A stretch of DNA of 64,000 bases from Paucibacter sp. TC2R-5 (GCF_025717605.1 NZ_JAJIRQ010000002.1:577884-641883), one strand, 5' to 3'. Shown: positions 28,622 through 38,559, counted from the stretch's first letter. Notes: generated from the sequence alone by a model not told the origin. Made by a program: numbers and translations.

Positions 28622-29917
28622 ATGAACACACCCCGCACCGATCTGAATGCCCTGACCCGCTATATGGACGGCGTCGGCAGCGCCGCCCGCAGCGCCGCCG
28701 CCTTGATGGCCGCTGCCCCCACCGCCGCCAAGAACCAGGCGCTGCTGTCGCTGGCTCGCCGCTTGCGCGCTAGCGGCCCGGCGCTGAAGGCCGCCAACGC
28801 CAAGGATCTGGCCGCCGCAAAAGCCGCCGGCCTCAAAGGCCCGCTGCTGGACCGGCTGAAGCTCACGCCGGCGGCAATCGCCACGGTCGCCGAGGGCTGC
28901 GAACAGATCGCCGCGATGCCCGATCCGGTCGGCGAAATCAGCGGCTTGAAGCGCCGGCCTAGCGGTATCAGCGTCGGTCAGATGCGCGTGCCGCTGGGCG
29001 TGTTCGGCATGATTTACGAGAGCCGGCCCAACGTCACCATCGAGGCCGCCTCGCTGGCCATCAAGAGCGGCAACGCCTGCATTCTGCGTGGCGGCTCGGA
29101 GGCCTTGCACTCGAACCTCGCCTTGGCCGAGTTGGTGTCCGCCGCCTTGAAAGAGGCCGGCCTGCCCCCCTCCGGCGTGCAGCTGATCAACACCACCGAC
29201 CGCGCGGCGGTTGGCCTCCTGATCACGGCGCCTCAGCATGTCGATGTGATCATTCCGCGCGGCGGCAAAAGCCTGATCGAGCGCATCAGCGCCGAAGCCA
29301 AGGTGCCGGTCATCAAGCACTTGGACGGCAACTGCCACACTTACGTCGACGCCGAGGTCGACTTCGGCCTGGCGCTGACGGTGGTGATCAATGCCAAGAC
29401 GCAGAAGTACAGCCCCTGCAATGCGACCGAGTCGCTGCTGGTGCATGCCGAAAGCGCGCCGGACTTTCTGCCCCATATCGGCGCCGTCTTGGCCGAAAAG
29501 GGCGTGGAGCTGCGCGGCTGTGCGCGCACCTTGGCCTTGCTGGGCCCTCTGCCGGGCGCCAAGGTGACCGCCGCGACCGAGGCCGATTGGAGCGAGGAAT
29601 ATCTGGCGCCCATCATCAGCATCAAGGTCGTCGACAGCCTAAACGAGGCGATTGCGCATATCAACCACTATGGCTCGCACCACACCGATGCGATCCTGAC
29701 GACCAACCACGCCCACGCGATGCGCTTTTTGCGTGAGGTCGATTCGGCCAGCGTGATGGTCAACACCAGCACCCGCTTTGCCGATGGATTCGAGTACGGC
29801 CTGGGTGCAGAAATCGGCATTTCGACCGACAAGCTGCATGCGCGCGGCCCCGTCGGTTTGGAGGGTTTGACCTCGCTGAAATGGGTGGTGCTGGGTCAGG
29901 GCGAGGTGCGGGTTTGA
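28622..29917 (+). CDS. proA: Gamma-glutamyl phosphate reductase
   Basis: The 431-residue NADPH-dependent enzyme reduces gamma-glutamyl phosphate to glutamate-5-semialdehyde, the second step of proline synthesis. The catalytic Cys lies in [10 protein letters not shown] near residue 266, and the cofactor region includes [14 protein letters not shown]. The length is normal for ProA. The ATG at 28622 is the conservative choice; an ATG three codons upstream at 28613 is also plausible and slightly better spaced from GGTGA. Reading frames extending much further upstream overlap the divergent cytochrome gene and were rejected. proB is not nearby. Confidence 0.93.
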   Translation: MNTPRTDLNALTRYMDGVGSAARSAAALMAAAPTAAKNQALLSLARRLRASGPALKAANAKDLAAAKAAGLKGPLLDRLKLTPAAIATVAEGCEQIAAMPDPVGEISGLKRRPSGISVGQMRVPLGVFGMIYESRPNVTIEAASLAIKSGNACILRGGSEALHSNLALAELVSAALKEAGLPPSGVQLINTTDRAAVGLLITAPQHVDVIIPRGGKSLIERISAEAKVPVIKHLDGNCHTYVDAEVDFGLALTVVINAKTQKYSPCNATESLLVHAESAPDFLPHIGAVLAEKGVELRGCARTLALLGPLPGAKVTAATEADWSEEYLAPIISIKVVDSLNEAIAHINHYGSHHTDAILTTNHAHAMRFLREVDSASVMVNTSTRFADGFEYGLGAEIGISTDKLHARGPVGLEGLTSLKWVVLGQGEVRV

Positions 29918-29930
29918 GGGTATTGAATCG

Positions 29931-30305
29931 ATGAAGATCAAACCCGTCCTGCTTGCCGCCAGTTTGGCATTGAGCCTGTTCGCGCACGCGCCCTCGGCCT
30001 GGGCCTTTCGCTGCAACTCCTACGTCATCGACCCCGGCCTGCACAAGGCCGAGGTGTTGAAGAAATGCGGGCCGCCCAGCACGCGGGACGCGCGCCTGGA
30101 GCGGCGCATCATCCGGGTACGCGAATACCAGCGAGCGACAACCAGGCAGGCGGGCGCGATCGGCAACTCGGTGGAAGTCGAGCGCGAGATCCAGGTCAGC
30201 ATCGAAGAATGGGTCTACAACTTCGGCCCTCAGCAATTCATGCAATTGCTGATCTTTGAGGACGGCCGCCTGAAGTCCGTGCAGGATCTTGATTACGGCA
30301 ATTGA
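29931..30305 (+). CDS. DUF2845 family secreted small protein
   Basis: The 124-residue protein has a signal peptide (1-25, ending AWA). The mature part fits DUF2845, with FRCNSYVIDPGLHKAEVLKK and a nearby CGPPS, then EEWVYNFGPQQFMQLLIFEDG. The two Cys likely form a disulfide in the periplasm. The family has no known function. It follows proA by 13 bases and is probably co-transcribed with it, although nothing links it to proline synthesis. Confidence 0.78.
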   Translation: MKIKPVLLAASLALSLFAHAPSAWAFRCNSYVIDPGLHKAEVLKKCGPPSTRDARLERRIIRVREYQRATTRQAGAIGNSVEVEREIQVSIEEWVYNFGPQQFMQLLIFEDGRLKSVQDLDYGN

Positions 30306-30688
30306 TTTGGTCTGCGCCGGCAGCATCCTTGCTGCTGGGCGCGAGCGGTGCCACCGAGGCCACCGAGCTTGGCCATTCCGCACCCCATTGCTGGCGAAAG
30401 CATTGTCAAGTGCATAACTTAGACCTTGGCTGCCGCTGCGCTGGCCTCGGCCGCTTCGGCGCGGCCGCCGCAGATGCCTAAGAATCACCCACTTGATGCC
30501 GTACAGCGCTATCTGGAGCTGCTTGTGCAAGGGGGCAACGATGCCTCCGTGCACAGGGCTCGCCTCGGCGTGGAGCGGGCCTATGGGCGGACCTCAGCCA
30601 AGCTTCCGGCGCGGCTGGGCGGTGCTTTCTAAGCGATCGAGGCCTGCTCGGCGCCGGGCAAGCTCAGGCCTTGAACGCGGAACATCTA
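30306..30688. other. Gene-poor stretch, nothing assigned
   Basis: Open frames on both strands here (for example about 30426-30632) show no family resemblance, no good ribosome-binding site and no clear codon signal. I see no RNA gene or mobile element. Confidence 0.5.
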
Positions 30689-30991
30689 CTAGGCGACAAG
30701 CCAGGCCAGCGAACACATAAGCATGATGCCGCACAGGAGCTGGAACATCTGTATCAGCAGCGCGGCGCCTTGCTGTTCCTGCTGGTCTGCAAGGCTCTCC
30801 GCTCTTGCGTTCTCGCAATAGATGTTCGAACTCAGCGTGCAATTGCAGCGCCGACCTTGATCGCAATTGCCCGAGCAGACAGTTTGTCCGGCCGCCAGTA
30901 TGGGCAATGTCCAGGCGGGGGTTTCACCGCTTTGTGGATGCGGCGTGCCATCTGCAGGGCTGACCATCGGTGCGTAAATCAAGCTGTTCAT
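30689..30991 (-). CDS. Small Cys-rich protein with C-terminal membrane helix
   Basis: The 100-residue protein has a Cys cluster, CSGNCDQGRRCNC near residue 39, of the CxxxCxQGRxCxC type. I associate this pattern with small proteins of Comamonadaceae-like bacteria. A C-terminal hydrophobic helix follows (QMFQLLCGIMLMCSLAWLV). GGAG lies seven bases before the ATG, supporting translation. It may be a tail-anchored membrane protein with a metal- or disulfide-bearing soluble part. Function is unknown. The flanking 200-400 bases on each side are empty of recognisable genes. Confidence 0.6.
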   Translation of the reverse strand: MNSLIYAPMVSPADGTPHPQSGETPAWTLPILAAGQTVCSGNCDQGRRCNCTLSSNIYCENARAESLADQQEQQGAALLIQMFQLLCGIMLMCSLAWLVA

Positions 30992-31098
30992 GGCGGGGCT
31001 CCAAAGGCTTCAGTAAACGCGGTGCCGGAGAGGAATCGATGCGATCTATCTACCCAAGCACCGAGACGTGACGGCACTTGAAATATAGGGTTGAAGCA

Positions 31099-31122
31099 GG
31101 GTTCGCGTGACCCCGCGAACCC
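31099..31122. repeat. Perfect GC-rich hairpin
   Basis: GGGTTCGCG and CGCGAACCC form a 9-base stem with a six-base loop between the small Cys-rich gene and the C69 dipeptidase gene. No T-run follows, so it may be an extragenic palindrome or Rho-type signal. Confidence 0.45.
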
Positions 31123-31231
31123 GGGGGATCAAGTGGTCAAATCAGCGCCGTCCGTGATTGGCATCACGGTTTTTCAGGCCCTGAAGGAGCGTCGCTTTTC
31201 TAGACCTAATGTGGCTTGCCGCCGGCCGGCT

Positions 31232-32806
31232 TCAGCCCTGCCGTTTGTGCGTTAGCTGTGTGATCAACAGGTCGCGCAGCGCGGTGTAGAAGACCGGCAC
31301 GCTGGCCATGCTGGCCTGGGCGAAGGCGGTAGCCAAGGCGCGCCGCTGTGTTTCGCTGGGTTCATTCTGCAAGCGCAAGTCCAGCGCCTGCCAGCCTGCC
31401 ATCAGCTCAGCCTCGAAGCCGGCGCGCCGCTCCAGCAGAAACGGCAGCGCTTTTTGGTAGGCCAGCTGCATCAGGTTGTCAACGAAGTCTATGCACCAGC
31501 GCGCCGACGTCGCGCTGAACTGCTCGGGGTCGTAATCGCTGAAGCAGGGATGTAACGCGTCTATGCCCACATGCATGGGGATCCAGCTGCTGACATGGGG
31601 GTTGTCGAGCGCCAGCCAATAGACGCCGGCGATGTCAGCGGGCAGGCCCCGGCGCAGCTGGCAAATCATGCTGAGGTGACCGAAATGCCGGGCCACCGGG
31701 CGGCGATGCGTCAGGCGCAGCAGCCGGCGAAGATCTGGGTTAGGAAAGGGTGTGGCCAGCGCGCTTTTGGACACATGCCCGCTCGCGTCGGCGACCTGCC
31801 ATTGCGGCTGCTCGGTGATGTCGTAGATCGTGCCTTCAAAGGTCGAGCGGTGAAACGCCATCACATCGTCCAGGCCGAGCTTGCGTTCGGGTGCGACCGA
31901 GAAGGGGTAGATGTCCAGCGGTTCCACGACCTGGTGGTAGGCATCGAGCGTCGCATAACGGTCAGTGTCCAGCCGGCGCGCCGGCCAGGGTCGCAGCGTC
32001 GGCGCCACATCGGCATAAAACAACCACAGCCTGGACGTCGCCCATTCATGCGGCAGCGGGATATAGGCCTGCTGCCAATCAAAAGGTCGGCCGGCTTCGG
32101 GTCGGTACCAGCCGCGCTCGATCGCATAACTCTGCACATGAGCGCAGGCCAAGAATCGCTCGCTGTCGGCCAGATCCAGCTCGCGCAAGATGCTCCAGTT
32201 GGCGACCACCAACGCATGGTCAGCGTCCATGCGGCGGGCCGCCCAGATAGCGCCTGGTGCGCCGCTGCCGGCGCGCCAGCCCTGGCCGACGCCGACGATC
32301 TCCAGCACCCAGATCTCGTCCGGGTCGGCGATGCAGAGCAACTCGCTGCCGTCGCCGCAACTGCTCAGAAAACCATGGCACTCCATCAGCTCGCCGACAG
32401 CCAAGACCGCCTCGCGAGCGCGTCGGCAGCGCTGCAGGGCGAACACCATCGCCTGCTCTACCGTCATGATCTGCTCGCCTTCGCCGCGCGCGCATTTCAG
32501 CTCGGGGCGCTGCGAGGTGGTGCTTTCGGCGATGGCGAGCTGATGCTCGTTGAGGTGCGAATAGGCCGAGTGGAAGTAGGCGTAGGTGTGCGGTACTTGG
32601 GCGATCTCGCCTATCACTTCGCCGAAATAGTCGAGCTCGGGCTTGACGATGTTTTGCAGGCCCCAATGCACCGGCGCCATCGCGCCGGGCGGGTGATCCT
32701 GGGCGGCCACTTTGCGCACGCGCGAGTCCTGGCCGCTGTCGGAATGGCTGAGCAGGGTCGAGCCATCAACGCTGGCGCGCGGCCCAATGGCGATCACGGT
32801 GCACAT
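31232..32806 (-). CDS. Family C69 dipeptidase (PepD-like)
   Basis: The 524-residue protein starts MCTVIAIGPRASVDGSTLLS. Cys2 would be the N-terminal nucleophile exposed after removal of Met, as in C69 (Ntn-hydrolase) dipeptidases. The segment with SHSDSGQDSRVRKV fits family positions for substrate binding. It probably hydrolyses dipeptides in the cytoplasm, since there is no signal peptide before Cys2. The length is typical for C69. No neighbouring transporter is present. The ATG at 32806 is required to place Cys at position 2. Confidence 0.85.
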   Translation of the reverse strand: MCTVIAIGPRASVDGSTLLSHSDSGQDSRVRKVAAQDHPPGAMAPVHWGLQNIVKPELDYFGEVIGEIAQVPHTYAYFHSAYSHLNEHQLAIAESTTSQRPELKCARGEGEQIMTVEQAMVFALQRCRRAREAVLAVGELMECHGFLSSCGDGSELLCIADPDEIWVLEIVGVGQGWRAGSGAPGAIWAARRMDADHALVVANWSILRELDLADSERFLACAHVQSYAIERGWYRPEAGRPFDWQQAYIPLPHEWATSRLWLFYADVAPTLRPWPARRLDTDRYATLDAYHQVVEPLDIYPFSVAPERKLGLDDVMAFHRSTFEGTIYDITEQPQWQVADASGHVSKSALATPFPNPDLRRLLRLTHRRPVARHFGHLSMICQLRRGLPADIAGVYWLALDNPHVSSWIPMHVGIDALHPCFSDYDPEQFSATSARWCIDFVDNLMQLAYQKALPFLLERRAGFEAELMAGWQALDLRLQNEPSETQRRALATAFAQASMASVPVFYTALRDLLITQLTHKRQG

Positions 32807-33092
32807 CTGAGAGTCCTTGTTTTTCTAACTGTTTTGCTGGATCAAACAACGCTCACTGGCAGCAAACCGCAGGCGCCGCCAAGAAGTTTTGGGCGACGGG
32901 CCATCAGTGGCTTGTCCCCCCAAGTGAGGATAGCCCAAGCACCAGGGGCTTCATAGAATGGCGCCGGCTCAAAGCCTTCGCAGGCTTCCGGTGAGGCTTC
33001 CAAGCCCCGGCGATGCGCAAAGCGCTCAGCAAGAAGCGAAGCTCTGCCAATCATCATCCAACACATATTCATCGATAGTTCGAGGGAAACTC

Positions 33093-33830
33093 ATGTCCGA
33101 ACAACTGAAATCGAGCGCGCGGCTCGTCGCTGCGGCCTCCTTGGCCGCAATCGTTTTGGCCCTGCAAGCCTGCGGTGGCGGTGGCAGTGACGCCCCGCCG
33201 GAGCCGGTCAAGCCGACGACCTACGACCTGCAAGCGGCGATGACACAGTACTACACCAAAGCAAATACCTGGAGCCTCAGCGGCACCGTGTCGGGTGGAG
33301 GCCTGCCGGCCGGCACGCCGGTGTCGATGGTGCTGACGACCTCGCCAATGACCGGCATGGGCACACACCCTGTGTCGGGCAGGCTGTCCAGTCACATGAG
33401 CCAAAGCATGACGCTGAACTTTCTCGGCACATCGCACAGCTCGACCTATGAGTCTTTCTTTGACGCGGGCACGGTTCAGTCCGAGGGGCAGGCGTCTTTG
33501 GCCGATGACAGCTGCGAAGCGTCGGTGACCAAGGGTAGCCTGTCCAAGACGGCCAAGGTCGGCGACACCGGCTCCAACGGCAGCGGCATTGAATACCTCA
33601 GCTGCAAGGCCGGTAGCGGCGCCGAGGCCAATTACGTGGATACCTGGGCGGTCAAGCAAGATGGTGCGCGGGTGCTACTTTGCCTGGAACGCAGTGCCAA
33701 GGTCGTGGCCACCGGCTTCACACGCACTGGCAGCCAATGCCATCAGTTGAACGCCGACAGCAGCCTTGGCAGTTATGTGAGCTTCAGCGAAAAACTTGAA
33801 GATACCAGCTTCGAGTTGAAAACGCCCTGA
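33093..33830 (+). CDS. Hypothetical lipoprotein
   Basis: The 245-residue protein has a lipoprotein signal with lipobox LALQAC around residue 27, followed by GGGGSD. This gives an acylated Cys, probably anchoring it in the outer membrane. The mature part is Ser/Thr/Gly rich with a beta-strand pattern and four further Cys that could pair. I recognise no domain. AGGGA precedes the ATG at 33093. A perfect stem-loop separates it from the convergent DUF4139 gene. Confidence 0.7.
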   Translation: MSEQLKSSARLVAAASLAAIVLALQACGGGGSDAPPEPVKPTTYDLQAAMTQYYTKANTWSLSGTVSGGGLPAGTPVSMVLTTSPMTGMGTHPVSGRLSSHMSQSMTLNFLGTSHSSTYESFFDAGTVQSEGQASLADDSCEASVTKGSLSKTAKVGDTGSNGSGIEYLSCKAGSGAEANYVDTWAVKQDGARVLLCLERSAKVVATGFTRTGSQCHQLNADSSLGSYVSFSEKLEDTSFELKTP

Positions 33831-33860
33831 AACGCGGCAGACCTTGATGTGCTCAAGCCT

Positions 33861-33883
33861 CCCCGGATGTGAAGCGTCCGGGG
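33861..33883. terminator. Bidirectional terminator-like hairpin
   Basis: CCCCGGA and TCCGGGG form a 7-base stem around a nine-base loop between two convergent genes. AAGCC and GGCTT outside it could extend the structure. There is no strong T-run on either side. Confidence 0.45.
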
Positions 33884-33901
33884 AACAAGTCAGGCTTGGC
33901 T

Positions 33902-35479
33902 TCAGCGCATCCCGCTGATCCGTGCATCCTTGGGGTAAGTGATCAGATAGTCCGCCGTGATGCGCAGCGTCTTGCCGGCTTCCAGCGGCAGCTCCCAGGC
34001 CACCACGCCGGGCTGCTTCTTCCAGGCCTCAAGGCTGGGTTTGGGATTGAAGACGGTTTGCACGCGGATGTCTTCATGCCGCCCGACCGGCGAGGCCTCC
34101 AGCACTTGCAACTGCACCGGCTTTTTGTGCAGGTTTTCCAGCACAAAGGCGCGGCCGATTTTCTGCTCGGCGCGTGCGCCGATGAAGCCGGCGTTGGCGC
34201 CGCCGCGCTGCTCGGGTTCGACCTTCACCCGCAGCATCTCGTCGCGGCCAAAGAACAGCTCCAGCCGCTCCTCGCTGGCCAGATTCAAATGGCTGTTGCC
34301 GACGAAATCGCCATCTCGAAACAGTTGCAGCGCGCCGCTTGGCCAGGAGCCGGCCGGCCGAGCCAGCTCGGCCATCAAAAAGGCTTGCGCCTCTTGCTGC
34401 GGCTGCACGCGCCGCAATACGCGTGCATCCAGCAGCTCGCTGCCCAGCGTGTAGCCCACGCGTTGGCCATCGCTGGCCACATTGACTAGACCGGGCACGC
34501 CAAACTCGGCGGCGAACTCGCCCTGGAAGACGCTGACGTCAAAACGTGGCTCAGGGGCGGCGGCCTTGAATTCGGGTGGGGGCATGAATGCGGGAGGCGG
34601 GGCGGCTGCGGGCGCCGCACGCGCATATTGCATTTCTTGTTGCACCTGAATTGGGGGCAGGATGTCCAGCGTCCAAGGATAGGGCGGCGCGATGCCGGTG
34701 TTTTGGCGCGGCTGCACGGTCGACAGACGCAGCTTCACGCCGCTCCAGTCCTCGCCACTGTTTTGTGCCACTTGGGCCTGGCGCTCCAGGCGCAGTTGTG
34801 CCTTGGCCGTGTCGAGATAGGCGCGGTAGACCGGCGTCCAGCCTGCTTGGCTGAGACGGTAGCTCAGCCGCAGTTCGCCTGACTGCGCGGCAGCCAGGCG
34901 GATCTGCAAACTGCGCACCTGCGGGTTGGCCTTGATCAAGCGATCGCGCTCGGCCAGCAGCGGGCTCAGGTCTTGTTCGATCATCTGCTTTTTGCGCAAG
35001 AGCTGGTGCTGGCGCTGCATCGCCTCCAGGCCGCTACGGCGCAAGGACTCGGCGGTGCTGCCGATGGTGGCTTGATTGCTCGCGCCGGTGCCCGTGCCGA
35101 AGTTTTTCAGAAAGCCAAGCACCAGCTCTTGCGCATCGATCTCGGCCTTCAGGCCGGCCTGCTTGTCTTCCAACTCGCGGATGCTGGCGTCGAGCGGGCT
35201 GGCCGCGCATTCGGGCGCTTGCTCGCGCGCCACGGTCTGCACGCTGACATCACCGATTTGTATGCCTGTATCGCCTTGCAGCTGCAGCGAATCGAGGTCG
35301 AAGCGGGCCGGCAGGCAGCTGAGTTTGAGCGTTTGGGCGCCGGCCGCGACTTTGGCGACCCGCTCCACTGTGGCGCCACCCGGGTAGACCAGGACCTGAC
35401 TGATCTTGCTGCTCTGGGCGGCAGCGAGGCCGGCTTGTGTGAACAACAGAGGCAGCAGAACGAGAAAGCGTGTTGCCAT
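33902..35479 (-). CDS. DUF4139 (MuiA-like) secreted protein
   Basis: The 525-residue protein has a signal peptide (1-21, ending GLAAA). A DUF4140-like N-terminal domain starts with SKISQVLVYPGGATVERV, then a coiled coil spans about residues 90-180. The C-terminal DUF4139 beta domain includes YRAYLDTAKAQLRLERQAQV. This layout matches the mucoidy inhibitor MuiA family, which has no established biochemical role. A Pro/Ala-rich linker lies near residue 295. The ATG at 35479 begins the signal peptide; a long upstream in-frame extension overlaps the divergent queC gene and was rejected. Confidence 0.82.
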   Translation of the reverse strand: MATRFLVLLPLLFTQAGLAAAQSSKISQVLVYPGGATVERVAKVAAGAQTLKLSCLPARFDLDSLQLQGDTGIQIGDVSVQTVAREQAPECAASPLDASIRELEDKQAGLKAEIDAQELVLGFLKNFGTGTGASNQATIGSTAESLRRSGLEAMQRQHQLLRKKQMIEQDLSPLLAERDRLIKANPQVRSLQIRLAAAQSGELRLSYRLSQAGWTPVYRAYLDTAKAQLRLERQAQVAQNSGEDWSGVKLRLSTVQPRQNTGIAPPYPWTLDILPPIQVQQEMQYARAAPAAAPPPAFMPPPEFKAAAPEPRFDVSVFQGEFAAEFGVPGLVNVASDGQRVGYTLGSELLDARVLRRVQPQQEAQAFLMAELARPAGSWPSGALQLFRDGDFVGNSHLNLASEERLELFFGRDEMLRVKVEPEQRGGANAGFIGARAEQKIGRAFVLENLHKKPVQLQVLEASPVGRHEDIRVQTVFNPKPSLEAWKKQPGVVAWELPLEAGKTLRITADYLITYPKDARISGMR

Positions 35480-35554
35480 GCGCGGGCTCCATGAGTTGCA
35501 GGCGCGAACATAGCATGGCAGCGGCTTGGTCGGGCGCTCTGGCACACTGGCGGC

Positions 35555-36280
35555 ATGAGCGAAACACCACAAGCCAACTCCGCCCGCAAAGCCCTGGTGC
35601 TGTTTTCCGGCGGCCAGGACTCGACCGCCTGCCTGGCCTGGGCGCTGGAACGTTACGCCGAGGTCGAAACCATAGGTTTTGATTACGGCCAACGCCACCG
35701 CGTCGAGCTGGATTGCCGGCAAACCGTGCGCGCCGAGCTGATCGCGCGCTTCCCGGCTTGGGCGCCCAAGTTGGGCGAAGATCATCTGTTGGATCTCGCC
35801 CTGCTTGGCCAGATATCGAGCACTGCGCTGACCGAGCACCGCGCCATCGAGATGCTAGCGAATGGTCTGCCCAATACCTTTGTGCCGGGGCGTAACCTGT
35901 TATTTTTGACGTTCGCTGCCACTTTGGCCTACCGGCGCGGGGCCTCGGTGCTGGTGGGCGGCATGTGCGAGACCGATTTTTCGGGCTACCCGGATTGCCG
36001 CGACAACACGCTCAAGGCGCTGCAAGTGGCGCTGAGCTTGGGGCTGGATGCGCCGATGACGGTGGAAACCCCGCTGATGTTCATCACCAAGGCGCAGACC
36101 TGGGCGCTGACCGAAAGCCTGGGCGGCGCGGCCTTGAACGAGCTGATCATCGAGCATACCCACACCTGCTATCTGGGTGAGCGCACGCAGCGCCACGCCT
36201 GGGGCTATGGCTGCGGCAGCTGCCCGGCCTGTGAGTTGCGCGCGCGGGGGTTTCAGGAGTTCAGCGAGACGGCGTCATGA
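35555..36280 (+). CDS. queC: 7-cyano-7-deazaguanine synthase
   Basis: The 241-residue enzyme makes preQ0 from 7-carboxy-7-deazaguanine, ammonia and ATP, on the route to queuosine in tRNA. The PP-loop ATP site SGGQDST is at residues 18-24. [14 protein letters not shown] and the four Cys zinc site near the C-terminus (CYLGERTQ, then [13 protein letters not shown]) are present. The length is normal. Its stop overlaps the ATG of the LemA-family gene. queD and queE are not in the window, but folE, whose product supplies the first step of the pathway, lies 2.3 kb downstream. Confidence 0.95.
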   Translation: MSETPQANSARKALVLFSGGQDSTACLAWALERYAEVETIGFDYGQRHRVELDCRQTVRAELIARFPAWAPKLGEDHLLDLALLGQISSTALTEHRAIEMLANGLPNTFVPGRNLLFLTFAATLAYRRGASVLVGGMCETDFSGYPDCRDNTLKALQVALSLGLDAPMTVETPLMFITKAQTWALTESLGGAALNELIIEHTHTCYLGERTQRHAWGYGCGSCPACELRARGFQEFSETAS

Positions 36281-36822
36281 GCAACTTGAATTGGGCGCTG
36301 TGGACGGTGGCGGCGTTGCTGCTGTTCTGGGGCATTGGCGCATACAACCGCTTGATGCGGCTGCGCAATGCCATTGCCGCCGCGTTTGTGCAGCTCGATG
36401 AGCATCTGACGACGCGAGCGCAGCTGTGCAGCAAGCTGCTGGTCTTGTTGCAGCCCTTGCTTAGCAATGAGCGCGCTACCTTTGAAGCCTTGGAGCAGGC
36501 GCAGGCCGAAGTGAGCGCAGCGGCGCAGGCCGCGCGGCCCAGGCCCTATATGGCCGAACCGGTCGGCATGCTGGGGGTGGCGAGCGCCGTGCACGCGGCA
36601 GCCTTGACCCGGCTGATGTCGATGTTGGAGCACCATGCGGAGCTGCGCGAGCATGCCGATTTGTATGCCTTGGTCGATGAACTGAAAATGGTGGAGCGCC
36701 AGCGCTCCTTTGCGCGCCAGCTCTTCAATCAAGCGGTGGGTCAGTTCAATGAAGCGATCACCCAGTTCCCGACGCGCATCCTGGCCAGCATGTATGGCTT
36801 TCGTGAAGCTCGCTCGCTGTGA
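36277..36822 (+). CDS. LemA family membrane protein
   Basis: The 181-residue protein has one N-terminal transmembrane helix and then a long helical domain. LemA hallmarks are [22 protein letters not shown] near the start, and [16 protein letters not shown] with a Phe/Tyr-rich end (YGF). LemA proteins are of unknown function, generally anchored in the inner membrane with the helical part outside. The ATG overlaps the queC stop by four bases, so they are translationally coupled, though no functional link is known. A small GCGTGA hairpin follows at 36847-36865. Confidence 0.8.
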   Translation: MSNLNWALWTVAALLLFWGIGAYNRLMRLRNAIAAAFVQLDEHLTTRAQLCSKLLVLLQPLLSNERATFEALEQAQAEVSAAAQAARPRPYMAEPVGMLGVASAVHAAALTRLMSMLEHHAELREHADLYALVDELKMVERQRSFARQLFNQAVGQFNEAITQFPTRILASMYGFREARSL

Positions 36823-36941
36823 AGTGACTACCCCTGATCGGGCCTGGCGTGAGAAAAATTCACGCTCTTGAAGGCTGAGCCGGCGCCGGTCTGCGCGCTT
36901 GGCTGCGTTTGACGACGATGCTAGAGGACTGCTGGATATAC

Positions 36942-36956
36942 AGGAGACCGATCTTG
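36942..36956 (+). promoter_or_regulatory. Ribosome binding site that selects a TTG start
   Basis: AGGAGA at 36942-36947 lies six bases before TTG at 36954. This argues for a TTG start of the binding-protein gene rather than the in-frame ATGs at 36909 and 36918, which lack a comparable site and would place charged residues ahead of the signal peptide. Confidence 0.65.
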
Positions 36957-38078
36957 CTTCGTCGACATGTCTTGGGCGCGATGGCTGCGCTGTCTCTGCC
37001 TGCCGGGGCGCGTGCACAGGCCGGCGGGCGCAAGCGCATCGTGCTGGGCCAGTCCGCGCCTTTGACCGGGCCTGCAGCGCAATTGGGCCTGCAGATGCGG
37101 GCCGGCGCCAAGCTCTACTTCGACGCGGTCAATGCCAGCGGTGGCGTGGCCGGCAGCCTGATCGAGCTGCAAACGCTGGATGACGGCTACGAGCCCCAGC
37201 GCTGCGAGGCCAACACGGCCAAATTCATCGAAGACGATGTACTGGCCCTGTTCGGCTATGTCGGCACGCCGACTTCGCTGGCGGCGCTGCCGCTGATCAA
37301 CCAGCATCACATTCCACTGTTCGGCCCCTTTACCGGCGCCGAGGCGCTGCGTGCGCCCGTGAGCCGCTGGGTCTTTCATCTGCGTGCGTCCTATTACGAC
37401 GAGACCGCGCTCATCGTCAATCAGATGACCAATCTGGGGTTGAAGAAGATCTCGGTCTTTTACCAAAATGACGCCTATGGCAAGGCCGGTTTGGCCGGCG
37501 TCAACCGCGCCCTGACGAGCCAGTCACTCGCAACCGTTGCCACCGCCACGGTCGAGCGCAATACGGTCGACGTGGCACGCGCGGTGAGTGAGTTAGTGCC
37601 GGGCCGCCCCGAGGCCATCGTGATGGTCAGCGCCTACAAGAGCTGTGCGGCCTTTATCCGCGAAGCGCGCAAGGCCGGCTATGGCGGCGTGTTTTACAAC
37701 GTTTCATTTGTGGGCACCCAGGCGCTGTCCGATGAGCTGGGCAAGGAAGCGCTGGGCGTGGTGGTCAGCCAAGTGATGCCCTATCCCTTTGGCGTCGCCC
37801 ATGGTGTGGTGGCCGACTACCAAGCAGCGGTGCAAAAAGCGGGCGGCGAGCTGCGCCCGAATTACACCGGCATGGAGGGATTTTTGGCCGCCAAGGTTTT
37901 CACCGAAGGGCTGCGCCGCGCCAAGAGCTTGACGCGTGAAGGTTTGATCGCAGGACTGGAAAGCCTGAGCAACTACAACGCCGGCGGCTTCACAGTCAAT
38001 TTCGGGCCGGGCCGGCGTGTCGCGTCGAGCTTTGTCGAGCTGTCAATGCTGACCGGCGACGGCCGCGTTAGGCGCTGA
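36954..38078 (+). CDS. Periplasmic ABC substrate-binding protein (LivJ/Peripla_BP_6 type)
   Basis: The 374-residue protein has a signal peptide MLRRHVLGAMAALSLPAGARAQ, with an RR pair that could be Sec or Tat, then a type I periplasmic binding fold. Family features are IVLGQSAPLTGPAAQLG, AKLYFDAVNASGGVAG, and VSVFYQNDAYGKAG-like segments in the hinge region. Such proteins bind branched-chain amino acids, amides or aromatic acids. No permease or ATPase genes are adjacent, so it is an orphan and its cargo is unknown. It might serve a transporter elsewhere or act as a sensor. Confidence 0.82.
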   Translation: MLRRHVLGAMAALSLPAGARAQAGGRKRIVLGQSAPLTGPAAQLGLQMRAGAKLYFDAVNASGGVAGSLIELQTLDDGYEPQRCEANTAKFIEDDVLALFGYVGTPTSLAALPLINQHHIPLFGPFTGAEALRAPVSRWVFHLRASYYDETALIVNQMTNLGLKKISVFYQNDAYGKAGLAGVNRALTSQSLATVATATVERNTVDVARAVSELVPGRPEAIVMVSAYKSCAAFIREARKAGYGGVFYNVSFVGTQALSDELGKEALGVVVSQVMPYPFGVAHGVVADYQAAVQKAGGELRPNYTGMEGFLAAKVFTEGLRRAKSLTREGLIAGLESLSNYNAGGFTVNFGPGRRVASSFVELSMLTGDGRVRR

Positions 38079-38095
38079 CCGAGCTCAGGCCGGAT

Positions 38096-38518
38096 TCAAG
38101 AGCATTCGATCGCGCCCGAGCTCACCAACTCGCGGAACAGCGACAGCATCGCGCGCCCGCTCATGCTGTAAGGGTTGAGCTGGCTGGTGGCGCTGTACTT
38201 CAGCACCAGCCCCGGGTTGAGGCGGTGCAGATTGACCTGCCCCATGGTCCAACCGGCGAATTCGCGCTCGGCGATTTCGGTGTAGCTGAGCAGGATCACA
38301 TCCTTGTGGCGCGGGTCGCTGGCGATGCGCTGGTAGCGCGCGTTGACGGCGTCGCGGCCGCCTTCGAGCAACTGCATAAAGACGCCGTCGCTATGACAGA
38401 GCAGGCCGGTGATGCCTTCGCCGGCATTGTGCTCGCGCGACTGCTTGAGGATGGCGACGAGGTCTTGGCCGCTCATCGCATGGGCGGCGCGGCTGGCGTA
38501 CAGAAGGTGAACAAGCAT
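38096..38518 (-). CDS. BLUF-domain blue-light photoreceptor
   Basis: The 140-residue protein is a single BLUF domain with a short C-terminal extension. The flavin-switch residues are all visible: Tyr7 (LLYASR), Asn31 (EHNAGEGITGLL), Gln49 (FMQLLEG), and Trp90 with Met92 (FAGWTMG). It would bind FAD and respond to blue light. No output domain is fused, so it must act on a partner. The adjacent gene downstream of its start, on the same strand, is folE at 38560. FolE lies upstream in transcription order, leaving the two possibly co-transcribed. Confidence 0.9.
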   Translation of the reverse strand: MLVHLLYASRAAHAMSGQDLVAILKQSREHNAGEGITGLLCHSDGVFMQLLEGGRDAVNARYQRIASDPRHKDVILLSYTEIAEREFAGWTMGQVNLHRLNPGLVLKYSATSQLNPYSMSGRAMLSLFRELVSSGAIECS

Positions 38519-38559
38519 GGGGTTTCCTTGAGAGGGCCGAGCGATGGTCGAGTGGATGT

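Noticed and set aside
30426-30632. 68-codon plus-strand frame between DUF2845 and the small Cys-rich gene
   Set aside because: Low-complexity Ala start, no ribosome binding site and no recognised family.
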